DNA of 64,000 nucleotides from an uncultured Litoreibacter sp. (GTDB lineage: Bacteria > Pseudomonadota > Alphaproteobacteria > Rhodobacterales > Rhodobacteraceae). Below are positions 16,925 through 24,701 of the stretch, one piece after another. How positions within the stretch are numbered: the stretch's first letter is position 1; every line of letters starts with the position of its first letter. Both the position numbers and the translations under genes were made by a program. Location of the stretch: the NCBI GenBank assembly GCA_947504205.1, contig CANNGL010000004.1:124001-188000 (forward strand), written 5' to 3'. The notes under the pieces were generated by a model. It had not been told where the DNA came from and did no database searches. It was given only the letters and a program-made list of their open reading frames with translations.

Positions 16925-17896
16925 ATGGCATTGCTGGATGTGACAGACCTTGAGATCGCCGTCGCCGCCGGGGGTAAACTGCTGCCGGTAGTGCGGGGCG
17001 TGTCCTTCGCAATCGAGGAAAACGAGACACTCGGGATTGTCGGCGAAAGCGGTTGCGGCAAAAGCCTGACCTCGCTGGCCATCATGGGATTGCTCGAAGG
17101 CTCACAGGTGCGGATCACGGGTGGCTCTATTCAGTTTGATGGGCGCGAATTGACGACGCTCTCTGCCGAAGATCGCCGCGCGATCATGGGCGACCAGATG
17201 GCGATGATCTTTCAGGAGCCGATGACGTCTCTAAATCCGGTCTATCGGATTGGAGACCAGATCGTTGAAACTCTGCGCCAGCACCGCGACATGACCAAAG
17301 GACAGGCTCGCGACCGGGCTATTGAACTTCTGGACCTCGTCCGCATTCCCGAACCCACGCGCCGTGTCGACAGCTTCCCGCACCAGATGTCCGGCGGGCA
17401 GCGTCAACGGGTGATGATCGCCATGGCGCTGGCCTGCGACCCCAAATTGTTGATCGCTGACGAGCCGACAACCGCGCTGGATGTGACAGTGCAGAAAGAA
17501 GTGCTCGATCTCATGGCTGATCTGCAAACCCGCACGGGTACGGCGATTGTGCTGATCTCTCACGATCTGGGCGTGATCGCGGAGACCTGCGACAAGGTCG
17601 CCGTCATGTATCGGGGCAAGATTGCCGAGGCGGCGACAACGCGTGAGCTTTTCTCGAACATGAGCCATCCCTACACGCGCGGTCTGCTGAACTCGATCCC
17701 TGTGGTGGACCATGATGTAGAGTGGTTGGAGGCGATCCCGGGTCGTGTGCCCACCATCGACGAGGTGCTGCCGGGCTGTGCCTTTCATCCGCGCTGCCCC
17801 TTGGCCGAGGATCGATGCAACGCCGAGGATCCAGCACCGCGCGACGTCGCCAATGGCCATGCCGTGCGCTGTCACTTCGCGGGAGGGGCAGCATGA
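16925..17896 (+). CDS. ABC transporter ATP-binding protein, DppD-like
   Basis: This 323-residue ATPase has Walker A GESGCGKS, the Q-loop region MIFQEPMTSLNP, signature MSGGQRQRV and Walker B LLIADEPTTALD. The C-terminal oligopeptide extension has the cysteine-containing segment CAFHPRCPLAEDRC, which in this family can bind a 4Fe-4S cluster or stabilise the fold. It starts 3 bp after the permease stop. Confidence 0.95.
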   Translation: MALLDVTDLEIAVAAGGKLLPVVRGVSFAIEENETLGIVGESGCGKSLTSLAIMGLLEGSQVRITGGSIQFDGRELTTLSAEDRRAIMGDQMAMIFQEPMTSLNPVYRIGDQIVETLRQHRDMTKGQARDRAIELLDLVRIPEPTRRVDSFPHQMSGGQRQRVMIAMALACDPKLLIADEPTTALDVTVQKEVLDLMADLQTRTGTAIVLISHDLGVIAETCDKVAVMYRGKIAEAATTRELFSNMSHPYTRGLLNSIPVVDHDVEWLEAIPGRVPTIDEVLPGCAFHPRCPLAEDRCNAEDPAPRDVANGHAVRCHFAGGAA

Positions 17897-18699
17897 CCAA
17901 GACACCCATTCTTCAAGTCAAAGATCTGCACACGCACTTCCAGACCGGCGGTGGTCTTTTTGCCGAAAAGACATGGCTGAAGGCTGTGAACGGCATTTCC
18001 TTTGATATCCACGAAGGTGAAGTGCTCAGCCTTGTCGGGGAAAGCGGATGCGGCAAGTCCACAGTGGGACGCACGCTGACCCATCTTGAGCCCTCGACCA
18101 GTGGCAAGGCGCTCTTCAACGGCACAGACATTCTGCCAATGACCGGGGCCGAGTTTCGCCCACTGCGGCGCGATATACAGATGATCTTTCAGGATCCTTT
18201 TGCCTCGCTCAACCCGCGACTGACCATCGAGCAGACGCTTGCGGAACCTTTGTTCATCCACGGGCTGGCTGCCTCGAAGACCGATGCCCGCGCCCAGATC
18301 GCAGAGACAATGGAACTGGTGGGCATGGACCCAAAAGTGATGGCGCGCTACCCGCATGAGTTCTCGGGCGGTCAACGCCAACGTATCGGTATTGCGCGCG
18401 TGATGATTTTGAAACCCAAGCTGGTGATCGCAGACGAAGCGGTGTCTGCACTTGACGTATCCATTCAGGCGCAGGTGCTGAACCTGATCAAGAAACTGCA
18501 ACGCGACAGTGGTGTGTCGATGTTGTTCATCAGCCACGATCTGGGCGTCGTGCGCCATATCAGTGACCGGGTTGCTGTGATGTTCCAGGGCCAGATCGTT
18601 GAAACCGGAGATAAACAACAGATCTTCGAGGCACCCGCGCATGAGTATACGAAGAAGCTCTTGTCTTCGATCCCACGCATAACGGAAAGGGTCGCCTGA
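17893..18699 (+). CDS. ABC transporter ATP-binding protein, DppF-like
   Basis: The 268-residue second ATPase overlaps the first by ATGA. The true start is at 17893 (MTKTPILQVKDLHTHF); a longer in-frame version would overlap the first ATPase by 57 codons. Walker A is GESGCGKST, the signature FSGGQRQRI and Walker B LVIADEAVSALD. The Walker B is followed by AV rather than the common PV or PT. It ends soon after the ABC domain, so the C-terminal OppF extension is absent, unlike its partner. Confidence 0.94.
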   Translation: MTKTPILQVKDLHTHFQTGGGLFAEKTWLKAVNGISFDIHEGEVLSLVGESGCGKSTVGRTLTHLEPSTSGKALFNGTDILPMTGAEFRPLRRDIQMIFQDPFASLNPRLTIEQTLAEPLFIHGLAASKTDARAQIAETMELVGMDPKVMARYPHEFSGGQRQRIGIARVMILKPKLVIADEAVSALDVSIQAQVLNLIKKLQRDSGVSMLFISHDLGVVRHISDRVAVMFQGQIVETGDKQQIFEAPAHEYTKKLLSSIPRITERVA

Positions 18700-20168
18700 T
18701 GGGACGCGTATTCCTTGGGTCCATCGCGACCGAAACCAACACATTCTCGCCCCTGCGCACCGATCTGCAGGATTTCAAGGACAGCTTCTATGCGCCTCCC
18801 GGCCAGCACCCCGAAACGCCAACGCTGTGCAGCGCGATCTACCCGGTCGCGCGCGCCCGCGCCGCTCAATACGGCTGGCAGTTGGTGGAAGGCACCGCCA
18901 CCTGGGCCGAGCCGGGCGGCATCGTCAACCAACAAACGTGGGAGTATTTGCGCGATCAGCTTCTGACCGAACTTCGCGCCGCCATGCCTGTCGATATCGT
19001 TCTGCTGGGCCTTCATGGTGCCATGGTCGCGCAGGGCTGCCTTGACTGCGAGGGGGAACTGATCGCCGCCGTGCGCGAGATCGTGGGGCCGGGCGTCATT
19101 ATCGGAGCCACATTCGATCCCCACAGTCATCTTTCCGAGAAGCGTGTCGAGAACGCCGACCTGATCACGGTTTTCAAGGAGTTCCCGCACACCGATTTTG
19201 TCGATGTGGCCGAAGCCCTCGTCGATCTGACCCATCGGATGGAGATCGGAGACATCACGCCGGACATCTCGACCTTCGACTGCCGTATGATCGAAGTCCT
19301 GCCCACCAGTCGCGAGCCAATGCGCGGATTTGTCGATCGGATCAAGGCGCTGGAGGGAAAGGACGACATCCTGTCAATCTCGGTCATCCATGGCTTTATG
19401 GCGGGCGACGTGCCGGATCTCGGCAGCAAGATTGTGGTTGTCACAAACGCGGCTCGCGGGAAAGGCGACGCTCTGGCCGACCGTCTGGGGAGAGAGCTTT
19501 TTGCGTTGCGCGGCACCACACGGCCTGAATTTCTTCGCCCCGAAGACGCGCTAGATCGCGCGGTGGCGGCGGCAAGACATCCGGTAGTTATCGCGGATGT
19601 CTGGGACAACCCCGGTGGCGGCGTACCGGGCGACAGCACGATCATACTGCGCGAACTTATGGCGCGTGAAGTTCAGAACACTGCGCTTGCCTCGATCTGG
19701 GATCCGATTGCTGTGCGCACCTGCATTTCGGCAGGTGTCGGGGCAGAGCTTCGCTTGCGCTTTGGCGCCAAGATGTCGGCCGACGGAGGTGATCCCATTG
19801 ATGCTGACGTGACTGTCCGAAATGTGGTGCGCAATGCCGTGCAAAGCTTTGGTACCAGCGTCGTGCCTCTTGGCGACAGCGTCTGGATCGAGGTCGGCGG
19901 CATTGATATTATTCTGAATACTGTACGTAGTCAGGTCTTTAATCCCGACATCTTCACCAACCTTGGCATTGATCCGACGACGAAGACGCTTTTGGTGGTC
20001 AAATCCACCAATCATTTTCATGATGCCTTCTCGCGTATATCAAGCGACATCCTCTATGCTGCGGTCGACGGGCCGTATCCGAACGACCCTGCCACGAACG
20101 ACTACAAACACCTGACCCGCGCCATCTGGCCCCGAGTGGACAATCCCCATGAAGTACTCACTGAATGA
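18699..20168 (+). CDS. M81 family metallopeptidase (MlrC-type)
   Basis: This 489-residue zinc hydrolase belongs to the family of MlrC, which cleaves linearised microcystin, a peptide with D-amino acids. Visible landmarks are LGSIATETNTFSP at the N-terminus, the metal-site motif D140-x-H142 in ATFDPHSHLS, and FKEFPH164TD. DVWDNPGGGVPGDST (about 300) is the family signature. The start overlaps the last base of the ATPase stop (TGATG). There is no signal peptide, so it acts in the cytoplasm on whatever the transporter brings in. It overlaps the next gene by 20 bp. The real substrate is unknown; most bacteria with MlrC homologues never see microcystin. Confidence 0.92.
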   Translation: MGRVFLGSIATETNTFSPLRTDLQDFKDSFYAPPGQHPETPTLCSAIYPVARARAAQYGWQLVEGTATWAEPGGIVNQQTWEYLRDQLLTELRAAMPVDIVLLGLHGAMVAQGCLDCEGELIAAVREIVGPGVIIGATFDPHSHLSEKRVENADLITVFKEFPHTDFVDVAEALVDLTHRMEIGDITPDISTFDCRMIEVLPTSREPMRGFVDRIKALEGKDDILSISVIHGFMAGDVPDLGSKIVVVTNAARGKGDALADRLGRELFALRGTTRPEFLRPEDALDRAVAAARHPVVIADVWDNPGGGVPGDSTIILRELMAREVQNTALASIWDPIAVRTCISAGVGAELRLRFGAKMSADGGDPIDADVTVRNVVRNAVQSFGTSVVPLGDSVWIEVGGIDIILNTVRSQVFNPDIFTNLGIDPTTKTLLVVKSTNHFHDAFSRISSDILYAAVDGPYPNDPATNDYKHLTRAIWPRVDNPHEVLTE

Positions 20169-21210
20169 TATCGAAACACCTGCTTTCGTCATCGACGAAG
20201 CCTGTGTGTTGAACAACATCCGGACCTTCCAGGCCCATTGTGATGCGCAAGGGTTGAAGCTCAGACCTCATATCAAAACCCATAAAAGCATCCGCTTTGC
20301 CCGTGCACAGATCGAGGCCGGTGCAGTTGGTATCAATTGCCAGAAGATAGGTGAGGCCGAGATCATGGCGGATGGTGGGCTCGACGACATCCTGATCACG
20401 TTCAACATCCTCGGGGCCTCAAAGCTGCGCCGCCTGCGGGCTTTAGCGGAGAAGGTCACGCTGCATGTGGTGGCGGATAACGCGGTCGTAGTGAAAGGCC
20501 TGTCGGAGGCGTTCGCCGACGCAGGCAAGCCGCTCCGCGTGTTGGTCGAATGCGATACCGGCGCGGCACGGTGCGGGGTGCAGAGCCCGGATGCGGCCGT
20601 CGCTCTGGCCGAACTCATCGAGAATAGTCCGGGGTTGGTCTTTGAGGGGTTGCTGACCTATCCGCCCGTAGGTGGGCAGGCCGATGTGGTGGAGTTCATG
20701 ACGACGGCAAAATCAGCGCTGTCAGATCGTGGAATTGCCTGCCCCGTCATATCCTCAGGCGGATCGCCCGACATGTGGCAGGCCGAAACTGGCGGTGTCA
20801 TCACCGAATATCGCATCGGAACTTACGTCTACAACGACCGATCTCTGGTCGCGCGGGGCACTTGCACCTGGGACGACTGCGCGGGCCAGGTTCTGGCAAC
20901 CGTTGTGAGCAGGCCCACCAATACCCGCGCGGTCATCGACGCAGGCTCCAAGGCCTTGACCTCGGATCTGCTTGGTCTTGAGGGACACGGTCACGTCATC
21001 GGCCATCCCGGCGCATCTGTCATCGGGCTCAGCGAGGAACATGGCGTCCTGCAGGTGCCACAAGACAGCCCCCTCGCCATTGGCGACCGCATCCGCATTG
21101 TGCCCAATCACGTCTGCGTCGTCGCAAATATGTTCGACACCGCCTGGCTCCAGACCGAGGCGGGTGTTTGCGAGAAATTGAAGACCGACGCGAGAGGCTG
21201 CGTGACCTAG
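20149..21210 (+). CDS. Fold-III PLP enzyme, D-threonine aldolase/D-serine dehydratase (DSD1) family
   Basis: The 353-residue product has the alanine-racemase-type barrel of this family. Lys43 in RPHIK43THK should hold PLP. The C-terminal metal site reads H321-V-C323 in PNHVCVVANM. In characterised D-serine dehydratase the metal ligands are His and Cys (HxC), whereas D-threonine aldolases use HxD. I therefore infer a dehydratase acting on a D-serine-like or D-3-hydroxyaspartate-like amino acid, giving an imine for RidA. It overlaps the peptidase gene by 20 bp and is the last gene of the operon. Confidence 0.9.
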   Translation: MKYSLNDIETPAFVIDEACVLNNIRTFQAHCDAQGLKLRPHIKTHKSIRFARAQIEAGAVGINCQKIGEAEIMADGGLDDILITFNILGASKLRRLRALAEKVTLHVVADNAVVVKGLSEAFADAGKPLRVLVECDTGAARCGVQSPDAAVALAELIENSPGLVFEGLLTYPPVGGQADVVEFMTTAKSALSDRGIACPVISSGGSPDMWQAETGGVITEYRIGTYVYNDRSLVARGTCTWDDCAGQVLATVVSRPTNTRAVIDAGSKALTSDLLGLEGHGHVIGHPGASVIGLSEEHGVLQVPQDSPLAIGDRIRIVPNHVCVVANMFDTAWLQTEAGVCEKLKTDARGCVT

Positions 21211-21332
21211 GTCATAGCGGATGATGCAGTCGCGCAGCGATCAACGCTCAGTTTGGGGTGATGTACTGTTATGCGGGGCGAAGCTGCTGTTGGTCAGACA
21301 ATACCCAAAGTCCGCTTCGGCGTTAACTTGGT

Positions 21333-21935
21333 TCAAGGCCGCTGGAAGTTGCGACGGGCGTCATCAACCGCTGCACGCACGGTGCAGTCTTCGCTATGAT
21401 CGTTAATAAGTCCCATTGCTTGCATGAATGCAAAAATCGTTGTCGGCCCAAGAAATTTCCACCCCCGCCTCTTCAGTTCGCGCGCGAGTGCGACAGAGGT
21501 TTCGCTTGTGGATTGCGTTTGGGGCGGCCCGAGTTCAGTCGGCTCAGGCTCAAAGCTCCAGAAAAACGCTGCCAGCGATCCTTCTTCCTCAATCATTTCA
21601 AGCGCGCGTGCTGCGTTATTGATGACAGCAGCGATTTTTCCCCGATGGCGCACTAGGTTTTTGTCGCTCAACAGCCGGTCCATGTCCTGTGCGCCATAGC
21701 GAGCAATCTTGCGAAAGTCGAAGCCGTCGAAGGCCGCGCGAAACCCGTCACGCTTGTTGAGGATGGTTCGCCAGCTTAGCCCCGATTGAAAGCTTTCAAG
21801 GCATAGTTTTTCAAATAGGCGGATATCGTTTGAAACAGGGAACCCCCACTCTTGATCATGGTAGTGGAGAAACTCCGGCGCCGACCCGGCCCAATTGCAT
21901 CTGGTTTCCCCGTCTGGCCCGACATAATCGTTCAT
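21333..21935 (-). CDS. tag: DNA-3-methyladenine glycosylase I
   Basis: This 200-residue canonical Tag removes 3-methyladenine from alkylated DNA. Zinc ligands are present: Cys13 (TRCNW), His26 (HYHDQEWG), His180 and Cys184 (NDHSEDC). The catalytic-pocket Glu47 lies in CLESFQSGLSW. It overlaps the yciI-like gene upstream by ATGA and is the last gene of the OYE-TetR-YciI-Tag unit. Repair of alkylated bases is thus tied to an electrophile-sensing operon. A second, divergent Tag-like gene is at 8855-9523. Confidence 0.96.
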   Translation of the reverse strand: MNDYVGPDGETRCNWAGSAPEFLHYHDQEWGFPVSNDIRLFEKLCLESFQSGLSWRTILNKRDGFRAAFDGFDFRKIARYGAQDMDRLLSDKNLVRHRGKIAAVINNAARALEMIEEEGSLAAFFWSFEPEPTELGPPQTQSTSETSVALARELKRRGWKFLGPTTIFAFMQAMGLINDHSEDCTVRAAVDDARRNFQRP

Positions 21936-22228
21936 GAGGCCGCATCGGATAAAAAGGATAGCCGGGGATCGGTGCGCGCGGGTGCAACCTCTTGGATCTG
22001 GGGTACTGCAATCCCTGCGGCCACAAACGGGTCTTCGGCCACGCGCTTTTCAATCGAAGAGATATCAGTTCCATTCGCTAAAATGGCGCCACCACCCTGG
22101 GGCTTAAGGCCACCGACAAGAAGGAAAACCCCGTCCTCGAAGCCCTGCGCGATCCAAGCGTTGTGGGCGGCCATAAAGTCGGGCGCCTTCGACTTCTGCT
22201 CCGTGAGTGTAAGTGTGATGATATACAT
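21932..22228 (-). CDS. YciI-family protein
   Basis: The 98-residue product begins MYIITLTLTEQ and has the small alpha-beta ferredoxin-like fold of YciI, with His22 (AAHNAWI) in the conserved position. Members are dimers, with roles suggested in dehalogenation or detoxification but few proven. It sits between the TetR gene (11 bp) and tag (4-bp overlap). The context suggests handling of reactive small molecules. Confidence 0.85.
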   Translation of the reverse strand: MYIITLTLTEQKSKAPDFMAAHNAWIAQGFEDGVFLLVGGLKPQGGGAILANGTDISSIEKRVAEDPFVAAGIAVPQIQEVAPARTDPRLSFLSDAAS

Positions 22229-22239
22229 GTTCAGTCCTT

Positions 22240-22824
22240 TCAGTCTTTTTGTGCGTTCTGGTCAGCCACAGCGTCGAGCCATGCGATCATCTGATTGACC
22301 TCGTCTTCAAGGAATGGCTCGTCCGGGTAGGCGTTGGCCAATGTGGCCGCCCCCTGACTGCGCGCCAGAATGTGCATCGCCAGCGCGTCGGCATCGTGCG
22401 TCCGCCCCATGTCCTCAAAACGACGGCGCAGCCAGATGCGAAACAGATCAAAAAGTTCCCGCGCGCCTGGCTCGGCTGGATGATCCAGCTTCGCCAGTTC
22501 CGAGAACAAGGTGCCGACCGGACATCCGAACGATCGAATTTTCTTGTTGTTCATCAGCAATATGCCAATGAAACTTGCGATGCATTGCATGGGCGTCTGA
22601 CCGTCATCAACCCAGGTATCGAGCATGTCGTGGCGATCCTTGATGCGACGCTCAATGACCGCGTCAAGGATCTGGTCTTTCGTTTTGAAGTGGTAATAAA
22701 AATTACCTCGCGAAATGCCGACCGCTTCGGCGACATCCGCAAACGACGTCGCTTCGAAACCACGTTCGTAGAATAGCCTGTCGGCTGAGGTGACGATCTT
22801 CTCGCGTGTTGCGGATGCGGCCAT
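22240..22824 (-). CDS. TetR-family regulator, NemR-like
   Basis: The 194-residue regulator has an N-terminal HTH (about 26-46, FADVAEAVGISRGNFYYHFK). Cys101 in SFGCPVGTL sits in the same motif as the electrophile-sensing cysteine of NemR (GCxxGxL). It is encoded directly after an Old Yellow Enzyme gene (26 bp), as nemR and nemA are linked elsewhere. I infer that reactive electrophiles modify Cys101 and release it from the palindromes at 23982-23999 and 24010-24025, inducing its own operon. Confidence 0.9.
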   Translation of the reverse strand: MAASATREKIVTSADRLFYERGFEATSFADVAEAVGISRGNFYYHFKTKDQILDAVIERRIKDRHDMLDTWVDDGQTPMQCIASFIGILLMNNKKIRSFGCPVGTLFSELAKLDHPAEPGARELFDLFRIWLRRRFEDMGRTHDADALAMHILARSQGAATLANAYPDEPFLEDEVNQMIAWLDAVADQNAQKD

Positions 22825-22850
22825 TTTCGGTCCTTTCGATGTGGGCGATC

Positions 22851-23960
22851 CTAAGCCGCTGACGGCAAATCAGCACTTGCGAAGGGGTAGTCGTTATATC
22901 CCATCTCGCCGCCCATATAGAATGTCGATTTGTCGATGGTATTCAAAGGCAACCCATCGCGAAACCGCCGGACGAGGTCGGGATTTGCCAGAAACGGCGC
23001 GCCGAACGCAACGAGATCGGCATGACCCGCTTGAATCGCAGTCTCAGCGCGGTCTTTGCTGTACCCGTTATTCGCAATGTAGGTGCCTCGGAACAACGCC
23101 CGCAGCCTGTTGTAATCTACCGCCCTTGGCGCTCCTTCAATATGTCCCCCGATATCCATGCTGGCTTCGGTGACATGCAGATATCCCAGGCCGCGCTCGG
23201 CAATGGCTGCGACAATCTTCTCGAAGTTCACCTGCGGGTTGGAGTCGCTCATGTCGTTGAAACTGTTTTCGGGCGAGAGTTTCAAGCCAATGCGTTCCGC
23301 TGGATAAACTGCCATGACCGCATCAAGGACTTCCTGCAAAAACCGGACCCTCTTCTCGGCGTTTCCACCATAGCCGTCCGTGCGCCTGTTCGTTCCATCC
23401 CGAAGAAATTGGTCGATCAGGTATCCGTTTGCACCGTGGATTTCCACACCATCAAATCCTGCGTCTTGCGCATTTTTCGCAGCATTGTGGAACTGAGCGA
23501 CCACATCGGCGATCTCCGATACTTCAAGCTGCCGTGGCGTTTCGAACTCCTTGTGGCCACTTGCTGTGAACGCAAAGCCACTGGGCTTTTGGGCCGAGGG
23601 CGCGACAGGCAAGGCTCCCTCTTCCTGATATGAGGGGTGTGAAATACGACCGCAATGCTGAAGCTGTGCGAACATGCGGCCACCTTGTGACCGAACAGAA
23701 TTCATCACCCGCAACCAACCAGCGGTCTGCTGCGGGGTGAACATACCCGGCGTATTTGGGTAACCGACGCCTTGTTGGGACACCGGTGCAGATTCTGAAA
23801 TGATAAGCCCCGCAGTTGCCCGGTGCCCGTAATGTTCAACCATCAACTGGCTCGGAATACCGCCCTCAATGGCCCTGCTCCGAGACATTGGCGCCATTAC
23901 CATTCGGTTTGGAAGTTTAAGGCTTCCCAATGAGGTCGGTGAAAAGAGGTCATTTGTCAT
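22851..23960 (-). CDS. Old Yellow Enzyme family alkene reductase
   Basis: The 369-residue FMN enzyme reduces activated C=C bonds (enals, enones, maleimides, nitro compounds) with NADPH. The active-site motif H175-GAN178-GY180 has the His/Asn pair of OYE1 and morphinone reductase rather than the His/His of NemA. LIDQFL and TNRRTDGYGG follow as expected. It heads a four-gene minus-strand operon with TetR, YciI and Tag, with a strong -35 and two operator palindromes upstream. Confidence 0.95.
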   Translation of the reverse strand: MTNDLFSPTSLGSLKLPNRMVMAPMSRSRAIEGGIPSQLMVEHYGHRATAGLIISESAPVSQQGVGYPNTPGMFTPQQTAGWLRVMNSVRSQGGRMFAQLQHCGRISHPSYQEEGALPVAPSAQKPSGFAFTASGHKEFETPRQLEVSEIADVVAQFHNAAKNAQDAGFDGVEIHGANGYLIDQFLRDGTNRRTDGYGGNAEKRVRFLQEVLDAVMAVYPAERIGLKLSPENSFNDMSDSNPQVNFEKIVAAIAERGLGYLHVTEASMDIGGHIEGAPRAVDYNRLRALFRGTYIANNGYSKDRAETAIQAGHADLVAFGAPFLANPDLVRRFRDGLPLNTIDKSTFYMGGEMGYNDYPFASADLPSAA

Positions 23961-23981
23961 TAGGGTTTCCCATCTATGATT

Positions 23982-23999
23982 CTAGGTCATTTGTCCTAG
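23982..23999. promoter_or_regulatory. TetR operator candidate 1
   Basis: The inverted repeat CTAGG-N8-CCTAG contains AGGTCATTTGTCCT, closely matching the palindrome at 24010-24025. It lies just downstream of the predicted -10 of the OYE promoter, where a repressor would block initiation. A partial third copy (AGGTCATTTGTCAT, 23947-23960) covers the first codons of the OYE gene. Confidence 0.5.
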
Positions 24000-24004
24000 G
24001 ATCA

Positions 24005-24034
24005 ATAATTGGGACAATTGTCCTATTCTGTCAA
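24005..24034 (-). promoter_or_regulatory. Promoter of the OYE-TetR-YciI-Tag operon
   Basis: On the minus strand a perfect TTGACA (24034-24029) and AATTAT (24010-24005) are 18 bp apart. The spacer is filled by the palindrome GGACAATTGTCC, a standard arrangement for TetR repression. Confidence 0.55.
24010..24025. promoter_or_regulatory. TetR operator candidate 2
   Basis: GGACAATTGTCC (24012-24023) is a perfect 12-bp palindrome located between the -35 and -10 elements of the OYE operon promoter. It shares the AGGACA/TGTCCT half-site with the repeat at 23982-23999. Confidence 0.55.
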
Positions 24035-24150
24035 CCGGATTTCTGCTTGCCGGAATTTCATAGGGAATTTGTTTACGCGCTGGGAAGAGACATGCGCGGG
24101 TTCACAATAGCTGACGAGGTCAAAAGACGGGTGGTAGCTGGTTCGCTACG

Positions 24151-24672
24151 TTACAGTTCGACCAATCGTTCTTCGACTGGGCTGGACTGCACGATTGAAG
24201 AATTGGTCGCGCCGAAAGGTACAATGCGATCAATTACGGCTTCCATCTCGGCGACATCGCGGACATGCGCCCGTGCGACGAAGCAATCCTCCCCAGAGAC
24301 GCGATCACACGCGATGATCTGGGGTGTATCCCGGATGGCTTCAATCATGTTGTTCATTTCACCCGGCAGAGGTCGTGCCCGGATCAGGATCGTGAGACCA
24401 TATCCTAGGCGTGCCGGGTCAATCCGCGCGCCATAGCCTTTGATAATCCCCACGTCCTCAAGCCGCCGCACGCGATCTGCGACACTCGGCGCGGACAGAC
24501 CAACCCGGCGCGACAGTTCGGCGCGAGGAATACGCGCATCTGCGCACAATTCCCGCAGAATCGCCGCATCTATGGCATCAAGGCCAGTCTCTTCAGATCG
24601 AAGGTGATTGATCGGAAATACCTTCTTTTGTGGCTTCGAATTGATAGACAAAATATCTGATCTCCATATCAT
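24151..24672 (-). CDS. Lrp/AsnC family transcriptional regulator
   Basis: The protein is up to 173 residues: an AsnC-type winged HTH (LDAIDAAILRELCADARIP, then RRVGLSAPSVADRVRRLEDVG) followed by a RAM ligand domain. The ATG at 24672 gives about 30 residues before the usual start point (LDAIDAAIL), and the promoter of the divergent EamA gene would lie in that stretch. A start nearer 24580 from a non-ATG codon is therefore possible. It probably controls the adjacent exporter in response to an amino acid. Confidence 0.88.
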   Translation of the reverse strand: MIWRSDILSINSKPQKKVFPINHLRSEETGLDAIDAAILRELCADARIPRAELSRRVGLSAPSVADRVRRLEDVGIIKGYGARIDPARLGYGLTILIRARPLPGEMNNMIEAIRDTPQIIACDRVSGEDCFVARAHVRDVAEMEAVIDRIVPFGATNSSIVQSSPVEERLVEL

Positions 24673-24701
24673 TAACGGCTCTCACCTTGCATTATTGCAG
24701 C

